A program made the translations under genes and the position numbers. A stretch of 64,000 nt of DNA from Luzula sylvatica (taxonomy: Eukaryota; Streptophyta; Magnoliopsida; Poales; Juncaceae): positions 13,153,591 to 13,217,590 of the forward strand of contig OX326957.1 of assembly GCA_946800325.1 (NCBI GenBank), written 5' to 3'. Of this stretch, positions 48,312 to 58,904 are shown piece after piece. Under the pieces are notes generated by a model. It was not told where the DNA came from. It did no database searches and saw only the letters and a list, made by a program, of their open reading frames with translations. Numbering within the stretch: the first letter of the stretch is position 1; every line of letters starts with the position of its first letter.

Positions 48312-49319
48312 CCTATATAGTAACGTCTGTCGTTGGTTAAAAATCCAAAAAACAAAAGAAAATAAGACATAGGAGGAAAATCAAATCTCTCGGTAAAAAC
48401 TATCCTATCCCGTAATATTTATTTTTCGTTATGAAGTTTTATATTTTTAGGGGTGTTGTTTTGTAAATTGTTTTGAAACTTGCATAATTCAATGGAGTAC
48501 ATGGAGCCTCGATGAGGTGACAAGAAAAAATTAAGTGAATTAATTAGTATTATTAATTGATTCGATTATCGATTCAATCGATCGTTTAGTTGAATTAACA
48601 TATAAATTAATATGTATTAATATAATTTTTTAACGTATTAATTAAAAAATGATTGAGTCAATTAGAAAAACTAATCAACCCACATAATTTCTTTTTACCA
48701 TCTCATCAAAGACTTGTGATGATTTGAAGGACCAAACATATTTTTCCTCGTACAATTCAATTCAATTATATTATATTACATCACAAGAGTAAGACAATCA
48801 CAAAACCACAAATGAACTCACGCAATTACGACACAAGTATAAGAAAATCGAAAAAATCGAATGTTTTGTAATAATACCATTTTGTAAGCTGCGATGTTTG
48901 TTTTGTTTTATGATCGTATTTTGTTACTATATTGTGCTCATTATTTCGCAATTCCGAACTCCACAAAGTAACAAACAATTTTGAATCAACAAATGTCAAA
49001 ACACAATTTGAAAAATGTACTCAACAATATCCTTCCAATTCTCATCGTCACAATATTTGTTTTCCGAAAACGATGTCACAATTCGCAGAAAAATGTTACT
49101 ATATTTTTTTAGTATCCAAAAAATGCGAGGTTTCTTTATAATATCAAAAGAAAATAAGAGGTTTTTTGAAAATTTCCATCTTATAAATAATCATTTTTAC
49201 TTGGTTTCTTGTAAATTCAAAACAAAAGAAAAGAAATAAAATATAGGAGAAAAATCAAATGCATACACAGAAGGCAAGAGAAATATTTTTTTTTTGTATT
49301 GTTACGAATATATTTGAGT

Positions 49320-49410
49320 TTGAATTTAGAAATGTGAGGTAGTTTAGGGCGAAATACTCACGACCTGAACGTGAGGTAGTTTAGGGCGAAATATTCACAC
49401 AAGACAACAT
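49320..49410. repeat. Tandem GTGAGGTAGTTTAGGGCGAA units
   Basis: The motif GTGAGGTAGTTTAGGGCGAA occurs twice, about 39 bp apart, and once inverted near 49,860 (CTAAACTACCTCGC), as part of the inner palindrome arms. Confidence 0.7.
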
Positions 49411-50499
49411 AAGAGTGTGAATTATTAAAAAAGCTATCATAGTTTTGATATTGCAAAAATAGCACTCTCGACCTTTCAAAAGTCGTGAGATGTACAAGAC
49501 AAATCTTTTCATGATACATGACTTCATATTACACTCTTATTTATCACCAAATATATTGTTTAAAAAAAATATTACAATAAATATTATTGGTTTATTATGG
49601 AAAAATATGGTACCATTTAATGTATTGAAAATTAATAATAAATTAAACAAATAAAATAAAACACATGCGTTATATTAAAATATTTCAAATTTTAAATCGA
49701 ATCCAATTAATACAATTCTATCTCCTCAATAATATTAAGGTAATAGTTAGAAAACTACATAACAATATATCATCACTCTATTTATCATAACTTCCACCTC
49801 TATTTCATTCAGATTTGAAGATAAAATAAGATAACATCTTGTTACAATCGTCCTAAACTACCTCGCATTTCTAAATTCAAACTCAAATATATTCCCAACA
49901 ATACAAAAATAAATTGTTTTTCTTGCATTATGTTAATATTTCGTATTTGGATAGGATAGTTTTTACTGAGAGATTTTATTTTCCTCCTATGTCTTATTTC
50001 TTTTCTTTTTTGAATTTTTAACCAACGTAAAAAAACAAATATGAAAAACTAAAATTAAAGAAGGCTACCAGGCGGACTATACTATTTATATGTACCATAA
50101 TTAATCACTATTTTAGCATGATTATTTCATGCGTTTAGTGGTGATTAAAGAAATATAAAAATCCAACTGATATATTTTTTTTTAATTACTTCATGCAAAA
50201 TCAATCATCATTCATTTTGAGTTCGTACTTGATTAATTGAGCATGCCAAGTGCCAAATGGTATACTCATGCTATTCAGCAAGTAGTTAATTTAATTTTCA
50301 TTTTAATATATAATTTGAATTAAATTTTATTTTATAAAAATAATAATAATAACATATCAAAAAAAAAAATGTGTTTTGATCGTTTGTTGTTTTCTTCTTC
50401 TCTCGCAGTTTTGTTGCTCGGTTTTTCAGTATTCTTTTTGCTTTCTCAGGAAAAAGTATTTCAGCGATTATCTCTTCATCTATTTCTTTTTCTGTATTT

Positions 50500-51045
50500 T
50501 TAGATCTCTGAATGATCTCGCGCACCTCTCTCGCCAAACAATGAACATATACAGCGAGAAAAGTTACCTTTCGAGTTGAACATCTGAGATGGTGATTTGA
50601 TGATTGTTTTGTCGGAATCGATTTTTGTATTGAGTAGATCCCAAACTCTTAAACTGAAATCACATTCATTAGCTAGATGAGCAATCGATTCGTGGGGTTT
50701 GAGGAGGCCTAATTCCTCTCCCAATTTGGATCTACACATAGTGCGCCAAGACGCTAATGGGTAGTCCGAGGTTTGAGTCCATTTTAAAGAAAATTTCTCC
50801 TTATCTTATCCATCTCAACAATTGTCTATTTTGGGAATTTATAGATTTGGAAATAGTAAGTGGGCAAAGAGGAGAGAACGGAATTTATTAGAATGATCCT
50901 GCCATTAATGTTTTAACATTGAGGCTTGCCAACTTTGGAGTTTCTGATTGAATTTTTCAATGAATTCTCGGAAGAATTCTTTGTTTGAATTTTTGAAGTG
51001 TAAAAGATACCCTAGGTATCTAATGCGTAACTCTTTTTGGGACAT
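50500..51045 (-). pseudogene. LINE remnant, end of reverse transcriptase and tail
   Basis: On the minus strand 51,035-50,840 decodes, with frame changes, to the conserved late RT region (YLG, then KKEFFREFIEKFNQKLQSW, then PTYYF). 50,740-50,520 gives the zf-RVT-like tail (ESIAHLANECDFSLRVWDLL) lacking its first cysteines. Stops and frameshifts are present. It is a different LINE portion from that at 6.1-7.5 kb. Confidence 0.7.
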
Positions 51046-51428
51046 CGCAACTCTTCTATTATATGTTTTATGTTTTCTTCTCTCTCTCTCTGATTTCTCT
51101 CTCTGACTTCTCTTAGGAAATAATTTTAGAATAATTTTTTAGTACATTGTATTTCAAGTTTATAGAGTTTATAAATAAGACTTACATGTTGTGAAATACA
51201 TATTAATTCAGAAAACACAAAAAACTTGTAAGGATTATAAGAATTATAAAAGAGTTCTTATTATAGAAATTATATTTGAATCCGTATACCAACAAATATT
51301 TCACAAGTTCTGCGAAGAAAATAAAAGACCACAAAATATTTCACACAAATGGTTAAACTCAAAGGAGTCAAAACTCAGAATGAACGGACAACTCTTCGTC
51401 ATGAACCCAAATGCGCTAAACTCAAAAC

Positions 51429-52475
51429 TCAGAATTTCCTATTACGATCCAACTTATCCAGCAACTCCTTCAAAATGAACGGACAACTCTTCATCAAATG
51501 GCTAAACCCCTCACTCGCCATGACGCCAGCCAATGCCTCGCGAGACGAAACAAAATCAACACAAAAATCCTTCAACGGTTTACAATTATGTTGCTCGGCC
51601 AAAACCAACGTGGTTGCTGCAGATCCAACACTGAGATTATCACACAATATTTCGCTGCAAATAAGTTTGAGTCTCTCTAATCCGTATCGATCTGCAACTA
51701 CAAATAAATGCTGTGCCATTTCTGATGATATCTCCGTCTCCTCGTCGTAAGGTAACATATCTGTGTAAACAAAGTGAAGCATTAATTTAAACACTTCCGG
51801 TTTTACATCCTCGATTTTCACGAGATTCGATGCGCTTGCAATCATGGAGCCGAAGAATTGGGCCATGAAAACGGGGGAACGAACCGCGAGCACATTTTTA
51901 TGTGCAAAAAATCTCTCTTCGTTTACTTCGAAAGTAATATCCGTCCCCTCTTTGCTCTCCAATAGCTTCTCGAAATGTTGATTTAAGTTCGAGGGTGGAA
52001 CCGCGAGTTGATTCTTCATCGCGTCTACATAGGTTGGTTTCACGACTCGAACAGTACATTGAAGAATAAAACAATCATCCTTCAAATACTTTGACGATTC
52101 AAAATCATTTTTTTTCATAAAATCGTATCCACCAAACTTGTCACCCATTTTGGTAATGGTTTTTTTAAATCTTTTACTCGATGATGGTTTGTTGTTCTGA
52201 TCAAGAAGAGAAAATTCATAGTCTACGACCATTAATGTGGTGGTTCCGGTGAGAAGCTTGCCCTGGATTGCGATATAAGAACTATAAAAATAGCCGTTTG
52301 GGAAGAAACTGATGGCCCAAGAATGACCAGCAAGATCAAAAGTGCCGATTTGAAGATGAATTTCCTTAGGGACATATTGGATTAGGGAGTATCCCACGAA
52401 CTTGAATCGGCATACTTTGCTAAATGACTCGATTTGGCATATACCATTCACATCGAATGATTCTTCGTTATGCAT
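51429..52475 (-). CDS. MATH-BTB (BPM-like) CUL3 adaptor, intronless
   Basis: A single continuous minus-strand frame of 348 aa. Residues about 10-140 form a MATH/TRAF-like domain (GHSWAISFFPNG, DYEFSLLDQ, KFGGYDFMKK). About 170-295 form a BTB/POZ domain (GTDITFEVNEERFFAHKNVL, then MLHFVYTDMLPYDEE). A short BACK-like tail follows (AAEHLF-type helix seen as MAQHLFVVADRYGLERLKLI). BPM proteins recruit substrates such as ERF and HD-ZIP factors to CUL3 ubiquitin ligases; the specific target here is unknown. Family members usually have several introns and about 400 residues. This copy has none, which suggests a retrocopy lineage or an expanded intronless subgroup. A broken second copy is at 54.15-54.88 kb with the same upstream sequence. 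Confidence 0.88.
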   Translation of the reverse strand: MHNEESFDVNGICQIESFSKVCRFKFVGYSLIQYVPKEIHLQIGTFDLAGHSWAISFFPNGYFYSSYIAIQGKLLTGTTTLMVVDYEFSLLDQNNKPSSSKRFKKTITKMGDKFGGYDFMKKNDFESSKYLKDDCFILQCTVRVVKPTYVDAMKNQLAVPPSNLNQHFEKLLESKEGTDITFEVNEERFFAHKNVLAVRSPVFMAQFFGSMIASASNLVKIEDVKPEVFKLMLHFVYTDMLPYDEETEISSEMAQHLFVVADRYGLERLKLICSEILCDNLSVGSAATTLVLAEQHNCKPLKDFCVDFVSSREALAGVMASEGFSHLMKSCPFILKELLDKLDRNRKF

Positions 52476-53010
52476 CGTACTGATAAATGTTCAGAACTTT
52501 CCTACAAACAATTGTGTAAATGGATTATGAGTAGGTGAGAAAAACAAAAAGAGGCAAGCATCCGAATCACAATTTTATGAAAACTCAAAATGTAGTTTCA
52601 ATGATCGAGTTGTTTCAATGCGGAATTGACTAATAATGGATTTATAATAACTGTATTTTATTTATGCCTGTATTTTTCCTCCCTAAACAAACAAGTTTGA
52701 ATACTTTTAATTGAAATTAACTACATAAAAAACTAGTTTTGAACTCTTAACCTAGTCAAGTACTAATGTTACAACTGCTTAAACTTTTTTTCACAGAAAA
52801 TAATTTCCACTTTTTCGGGGACCCATATTAACAAATTCGAAACAAAATAAACGCAAGAACAAATAATTGATTTTTTTTCAGAATTATAAACGAAAAGTGG
52901 CTTAAAAAAGGTAAAAAAAATGAAATACCCGCCATTAAATATTTGCTAACCCTAACCCTCACAAAACCCTAATTAGCTTCAAACCCTAACCCCTCTACGT
53001 TGACACGTTG
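52476..53010 (-). promoter_or_regulatory. Upstream region of the MATH-BTB gene, duplicated
   Basis: Aligns with 54,880-55,410 (shared: CAGAACTTTCCTACAAACAA and AAAAAGAGGCAAGCATCCGA). Both end in CCCTAACCCTCACAAAACCC, which is also the leader of the universal stress protein gene. A promoter role for the gene starting at 52,475 is inferred from position. Confidence 0.5.
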
Positions 53011-53039
53011 ACACGATGTAGAAGCAATCAAATAAAATT

Positions 53040-54185
53040 AGCTTCAAACCTTAATCGGTATTGAATTGAAACAATCAAATAAAATTAGAAACAACCACAC
53101 ATAATACGTTGACACGATGTAGAAGCACTAAAAACGGTATCTTATCGAAAGTGATGTTGTGAGAGGAAAATGACGAATGTTGGGTCATACTAGAGATGTC
53201 AATGGGGTGCGTAAAAACCCGAACCCGCGGGTACCTGACCCGAATGGGGCGGGTAATACCCGAAAAAAATACCCGCAGGTCGGGTAATACCTGGAAAAAA
53301 AAATACCTGCTCCGGATTCAGGTTCGGGTACAGAGATAAATTTTTACCCGCGGGTATACCCATTACCCGAACCCGAAAATATCTCGTAATATGAAAATTT
53401 TGGATGTTTTATGGATTAATTATTTGTAATATTTGTATTTTTAATGTATTTGTACACGTTGGTTGTTTCGTGTATTTATAATTGTTGGTAATTTTACGTG
53501 TTTGTATAATAATTTTTTATTTTTTATTTTTTTAGATTTTTATTAATAATTTTTGGTAATGGGTTCGGATTCCGATATACCCGTTACCCGCGGGTTCGGA
53601 TTCGGACATGATTTTTTACCTGCAGGTATTTTTGGTTCGGGTTTAGGTAATATCCGAAAATTCAGATTCAAATATGGGAAAGGCTTACCCGAACCCGCCC
53701 CGCCCCGTTGACATCCCTAGGTCATATTAGTGAACACATAAATCAACCACAAATACGATAAAAATATCAAAATTTATAACATTAATTATTTATATAATTA
53801 AGATCAAACACAAATTTAAACCTTTTTATTATATTTGTGGTCGGTTAATGAAAGGGCTGATATTCTTCCCGACTATGGCTACAATTAATTCAAGAGGTAA
53901 ATACTATTTATTGGTGCATTGGCCTTAAAAAGATACCAATCATTTGCAACGCACTTGTAAATCTTCATAATTTACAAATAAGCCCTCTGATTTTTTTCAT
54001 TTTAATATCTCATACTAAAAGAATATTGTTCTGAAAAAGAAAATACAAATAAACTTTCCATAGGAAAAAAAACCTAAGGATTTGCGACGTTAAGTTGATA
54101 ATAATTAGATCCATCGAGAGTCTCCACGATTAACCGGTTCAATTTTAACAGCATTAAAAGATACGACCTCCCTTTACGCCCTGAA
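53040..54185 (-). pseudogene. Duplicate of the SKA-like gene last exon and 3' flank
   Basis: 53,050-53,182 and 53,765-54,180 match 61,455-61,590 and 61,590-62,020 (shared: GTATCTTATCGAAAGTGATG and GAGTCTCCACGATTAACCG). The copied part contains the last coding exon of the SKA-like gene (near 54,070-54,180, minus) without the other eight exons. A hAT MITE interrupts it. At about 54,190 the sequence switches inside the poly-pyrimidine tract before that exon to a MATH-BTB fragment. Confidence 0.8.
53191..53719. mobile_element. hAT-type MITE, 529 bp
   Basis: Inverted ends TAGAGATGTCAATGGGG and, inverted, TAGGGATGTCAACGGGG. The 8-bp flanking repeats are GGTCATAC (53,183-53,190) and GGTCATAT (53,720-53,727). 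The interior is dominated by ACCCGAACCCGCGGGTA-type words and their inverse. It lies inside the duplicated SKA-flank copy and is absent from the copy at 61.59 kb. Confidence 0.85.
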
Positions 54186-54862
54186 AAAAAAACAAAAAAA
54201 TTAAAAAAAATCTCGCTTCGTTTACTTTGAAAGTAATATCCGCCCCCTCTTCGAAAGAGCCGAAGAATTGGGCCATGAAAACGGGGGAACGAACCGCGAG
54301 CACATTTTTATGTGCAAAAAATCTCGCTTCGTTTACTTCGAAAGTAATATCCGCCCCCTCTTTGCTCTCTAATAGCTTCTTGAAATGTTGATTTAAGTTC
54401 GAGGGTGGAACCACGAGTTGTTTCTTCGTCGCGTCTACATAAGTTGGTTTCAAGACTTGAACAGTACATTGAACAATAAAACAATCATCCTTCAAATATT
54501 TGACGATTCAAAATCATTTTTTTTTTCATAAAATCGTATCCACCAAACTTGTCACCCATTTTGGTAATAATTTTTTTAAATCTTTTACTCGATGATGGTT
54601 TGTTTTTCTGATCAAGAAGGGAAAATTCATAATCCACGACCATTAGTGTGGTGGTTCCGGTGAGAAGCTTGCCCTGGATTGCGATATGAGAACTACTATA
54701 ATCGCCGTTTGGGAAGAAAATGATGGCCCAAGAATGACCAGCAAGATTGAAAGTGCCGATTTTAAGATGAATTTCATTAGGGACATATTGGATTAGGGAG
54801 TATCCCACGAGCTTGAATCGGCATACTTTGCTGAATGACTCGATTTGGCATATCCCATTCAC
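54154..54862 (-). pseudogene. Broken second copy of the MATH-BTB gene
   Basis: 54,862-54,485 reads as the MATH half (NGICQIESFSKVCRFKLVGY onward) until a frameshift in a run of T (near 54,520-54,531, two bases longer than in the intact gene) and a one-base loss beside it. 54,495-54,190 covers the region up to mid-BTB. Then a 42-bp coding stretch (GADITFEVNEARFF) is repeated out of place, and the sequence runs into the SKA-like exon copy (ending GVKGGRIF and a stop). The BTB C-terminal half and tail are missing. Not functional. Confidence 0.85.
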
Positions 54863-54879
54863 ATCGAATGATTCTTCGG

Positions 54880-55499
54880 TACGTATCGTACTGATAATTG
54901 CTCAGAACTTTCCTACAAACAATTACGTAAATGGATTATGACTTATGAGTAGATGAGAAATACAAAAAGAGGCAAGCATCCGAACCACAATTTTCTGAAA
55001 ACTCAAAATGTAGATGTAAATTTAAAAGTGCCTCTTAAATCAAAATTTAAAAAGAAAAGTTGCAAAGAAATGATCGAGTTGTTTCCATGCTTTGACTAAT
55101 GATGCCTGTATATTTCCTCTCTAAACAAACAAGTTTGAATAATTTTAATTGAAATTAACTACATAAAAAACTAGTTTTGAACTCTTAAACTAGTCAAGTA
55201 CTAATTTTACAACTGCTTAAACTTTTTTTTCACTGAAAATAATTTCCACTTTTCCGAGGACCCATATTAACAAAATTGAAACAAAATCAACGCAAGAAAC
55301 AAATAATTGAATTTTTTCAGAATTATATGAGAAAAATTGGTAATAAAAAAGGTAAAAAAAATGAAATACCCGCCATTAAATCTTTGCTAACCCTAACCCT
55401 CACAAAACCCTAACTCCTTCAAACCCTAACTCCTTCAAACCCTAATCCCTCTACTACAAATTATCCCTCTTCGTCTTCCCCATTCAACCCTCACAAAAA
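54880..55499 (+). promoter_or_regulatory. Upstream region and leader of the universal stress protein gene
   Basis: Lies between the broken MATH-BTB copy (minus) and the stress-protein gene (plus). The leader has CCCTAACCC and CAAACCCTAA words, like many plant telo-box-bearing leaders. The first 530 bp are duplicated at 52,476-53,010. Confidence 0.45.
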
Positions 55500-56093
55500 A
55501 TGAAGCTTACTATGAGAAGAGATCAACCTCCCATTGTGGCTGTCGCCATTGACGACGATGAGAACAGTAAACATGCTCTTAAATGGGCTGCTGATAATGT
55601 GCTCGTCCGTGGCCAAATTTTCTACTTGTTGCATGTCTGCCGTGACGAACATGAATCCCAAACGGAAGAACTCATCCTTGCTTTTCAGACTATCTGCAGG
55701 CGCAAAGGGGTATGCAATCCTTTGATCATTTTTCTACTTATTTTACTTATTTAATGTTCTTTTTAATTTTATTAAAGGTGCAATGCGAGGAGGCGATATT
55801 GGATGGTATGGATGTACCGAAAGCTATTATCGATTTCGTACAAAACCTTTCTATCGACACACTCGTAATGGGAGCATGTTCTCGAGGCGCAATTTATAGG
55901 TACTCATCTAATTTTCATGCTCCTTTTCAATTAATTAATTAATTAACATAAATGAATATTTAATTTTTTTTGCAGGATGCTAATGAGTACGGACGTACCG
56001 AATGCAGTTTGCAAGGCAGACCTTGATTATTGTTCCATTTACGTTATATCGAAAGGGAAATTATCTTTCGCTCGGTCCGCTGCACGCTGTTGA
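55500..56093 (+). CDS. Universal stress protein (USP) family protein
   Basis: Three exons (55,500-55,709; 55,778-55,899; 55,976-56,093) encode 149 aa, the normal size of a single-domain USP. The N-terminal strand is IVAVAIDDDENSKHALKWA, then LLHVCRDEHE, IDTLVMGACSRGAIYR and a final strand CSIYVISKG. The nucleotide-binding consensus of ATP-type USPs (G-2x-G-9x-G-S/T) is not kept: the position after ACSRGAIYR reads MLMSTDV without the second Gly-Ser. The domain resembles the N-terminal USP part of plant U-box kinases, but no kinase follows. Role and partners are unknown. The start is the first ATG after the leader. Confidence 0.85.
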
Positions 56094-56503
56094 AATATAA
56101 ACTTAATTAATATATTTCATTATATTATATTTTAGGTTCATGTTATTCAATTTAATGTATGAGTGTGAAAGGTCAAGTTCATCTAGGGAATATGATTCAT
56201 GAACTTGATATTAATGAGAAGTTAATGTGAGAGTTTAATGTCATTCATGTATGTATGAATTACTTAGCATATAAATAGGATCTCATTTCATTTGTAAAGA
56301 GAGAAGAAAGTAAGAGAGAAAAAGAAATAGAAACCATATTGAAATTTATAGAGAAATTATTCTTTCTTCCTTCATTAAAATCTGATTATTGTGAGTTTAT
56401 TCCAACACGCGCACCAACAGAATCATTCCCAACACTTCTTATTCTCTCTCTCTCTCTCTCCGATAGAACTACCATTCTGCCTTCTCTTCCTTTTGTCTCC
56501 TTA

Positions 56504-58904
56504 TCTATAATATAATAATAGTTCTAATCTGGAAGATTGGGCTTTTATTTTAGCCTTCCACGTTTTGGTTCTATCTGCCGTTGGATTTGAGTATTTTACC
56601 AAATTATTTCAGCCGTTCGATCAGAATAAGAATATTAGACCTAAACCTAATAGCAAGCACCGTTTCTCTTTCTCTACTCATTCGCTCTCCTCATTCCCGC
56701 TCGACAAAGAAAGAAGAAAGAAAAAAAGTGGCGACCAAACCTTACACCAACGGCGACGCGGCTGCCTACACGAACGGAGACGCTGCCGCGACTGGCGATG
56801 GTGGCAGCAACTGGCGACTGGCCATGAAGCCCTAGACGAACGGCAAGGAGCTTCTTGGCTCCTCTTCTTCCGGTGAGTTTCTAATCTTCAAATGTATTTT
56901 GCAATTTGTGCGCGGTGTGAGACCGTGACGAATCGCTCGCCAGCACGGACGACGATGAGACCAATCTCCATGGCAGTCGCTGACTCACTTGACTTCCTTC
57001 TCTCTCTTTCTCTCCACTCATTTCACGAGCCAGAGGTGAGTTATTATTTCTCTTTGCTCTTTTGGGTGCCATGGCTTCTTCTGATTCTCTGCTGTAATTC
57101 ATGATTTGTTGTCTTATTTCGATCCGATATCTATTTTTTTGGGTTATTCCGATGCGATATGTGTTTGGTATGGTATTGTTGCTAATTAATTTGTGCTCTA
57201 ATTGCTTTCTATCCATCCAATCTGTGTTTTCATTCGTTGTTTTACCTGTTTGTAACATGTTTTGGTTGGGGTTCGTCTTTGTTTCTCCTGTTATTGCGCT
57301 ATTTGGACTCAATGTTTGCTTTGTGGACTTTTGATTTGGGATATTTGGACTGAACGTCTGCTTTATTGGCTTATTTGAGGTATTAATCTGGGGCTAATTG
57401 GATGATTCTGAATATTTTAAAAGATTTACTCAATTTCGGTTTTGTGTTCTACTCAATGTGTGGTTTTTCTGGATTATCTGTAGTACTAATTAGATGATCT
57501 TGCCCAGAACTAATTGATTTGGGTCTAATTGGATGATTTTGTCTTGATATCTTGGGTTGGTTTGGTAATAGTTGAACAAAATAGATAATGTCGATGTATT
57601 GCATCAGTTCGCTGGTCAGATAATACATATTTTTATTTTCCTATATATGTTTTGCTCTTTTCCTCTTTTTCATACATGTTTTTAATCTTTCTTTCTTCTT
57701 TATTAGCCAATGATGAATAAGATGTTTTATATATGCATTGCGCAATTGGTCTGCATGTGACTTCATACGATACAAAATTTATTCTTCCTCATTATGAGAC
57801 TATTCTTCTCTTCTACTTGTGCGTTTTGCTTCTCTTATTTCGATATTTTGTTATGCTTTTCATCTAAACATTTCTATTTAGGTTTTCTATTCTCGGTTTG
57901 TTTTAAAAGATTTACTCAATTGCAGATCATTGGACGTTTCTGCTTCCACCTCTTTGTTTTCTTTCGCAACACCTCCATTTCTGTTATGTTTCGTCTTGGT
58001 TATATGTTCGATGAATTTGTGTTTGGCTGGTGTTGAACTTATTATCTGGTGTTTGGTTTTGTCATAACAAATTTCTCATCGTTTATGATATGTTGCGAGA
58101 GCAAAAATGTATACTATATGTTGTCATAGCGCAGATAAGTATTTCCTTAATGATTATCTCGATGCATTTCGTTGTTTACGGATCTAATTAATTTTTGGAA
58201 TTTCTGCAGTAAAAAAAGAAGATAAATAATTTGCAACACTTGATTTTTGACAGGTATGCATCCACTCTGTACGAAATATGGTGCTCGCCGACTCGAGAAC
58301 TGGTACAAATGTCATGCTTTTTCTTCAAGCTTTGCAACTGGCACATGTAGGCTAACCAAAAAGCTCATGCATGCTATATTAATTATAAGGTTATGTTATT
58401 TATAGATCTAATTTAAAATGATTTTGCGTATTCCTGCATAAAAAGAAAAAAATCTGACGAGACTTGATTTTTTGCAGGACATGGATTCACATTCTAGGGA
58501 AAATGGTGCTGACTAATAGGACATGTAGAAAATATGAAATATCTTCATTTTTGTTCTATGTTCTTTAGCAGGTGAAATTGAGAGGAAATTTTGTTTCTCT
58601 ATAATTAAGGTCCTCCAAATTGTCCATCTCCTTTATGGTTTGTTTTAAACAATGTACTTAAAACTTATTTTTTCCTTCATGCTGTCTATGCACGCCAAAA
58701 AATACTCTGTCACGACAATTATATTGATCTTTATATATAACTCACTTCCTATCTGTTGAGACCTTAAACTATCAATTTTGCCCAATTCATGAACTCCAAA
58801 AAAAACTCAAGACAATATATAAAACATGAGGAAAACAAAAGAAAACACCAAATATAACATCTTTAAAAAAAAAGCCCCGCGCAAATGCGCGGGTTCAATG
58901 CTAG
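56504..58904 (+). mobile_element. Complete-looking non-autonomous Helitron, 2.4 kb
   Basis: The 5' end TCTATAATATAATAATAG follows a host A (56,503). The 3' end has a 7-bp perfect hairpin CCCGCGC-AAAT-GCGCGGG (58,876-58,893), seven bases, then CTAG (58,901-58,904) and a host T. These are the three diagnostic Helitron features: insertion between A and T, 5' TC and 3' hairpin plus CTRR. There are no terminal repeats or target duplication. No Rep/helicase gene is present. The interior is T-rich with one GC-richer stretch (56,690-56,990) that may be a captured fragment of unknown origin. Confidence 0.85.
58876..58893 (+). terminator. Helitron 3' hairpin
   Basis: CCCGCGC and GCGCGGG pair perfectly round an AAAT loop, 7 bases before CTAG. 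In Helitrons this hairpin marks the end of rolling-circle transfer; here it is listed as that transposition terminator and not as a transcription terminator. Confidence 0.85.

Larger units (their letters stand above)
47900..50350. repeat. Large imperfect palindrome, arms about 450 bp
   Basis: 47,900-48,180 plus 48,330-48,430 match the inverse of 50,350-50,100 plus 50,030-49,945 (shared: GCATGCTCAATTAATCAAGT and GAAATAATCATGCTAA). A second inner pair, 49,195-49,360 versus the inverse of 49,855-50,030, shares GAATATATTTGAGTTTGAAT. The left arm holds an extra 0.8 kb and a hAT MITE. It could be a decayed terminal-inverted-repeat transposon or an inverted duplication. No coding sequence was found. 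Confidence 0.7.

Noticed and set aside
51349..51750. 133-codon plus-strand frame
   Set aside because: Antisense to the 3' end of the MATH-BTB gene, without features of its own.
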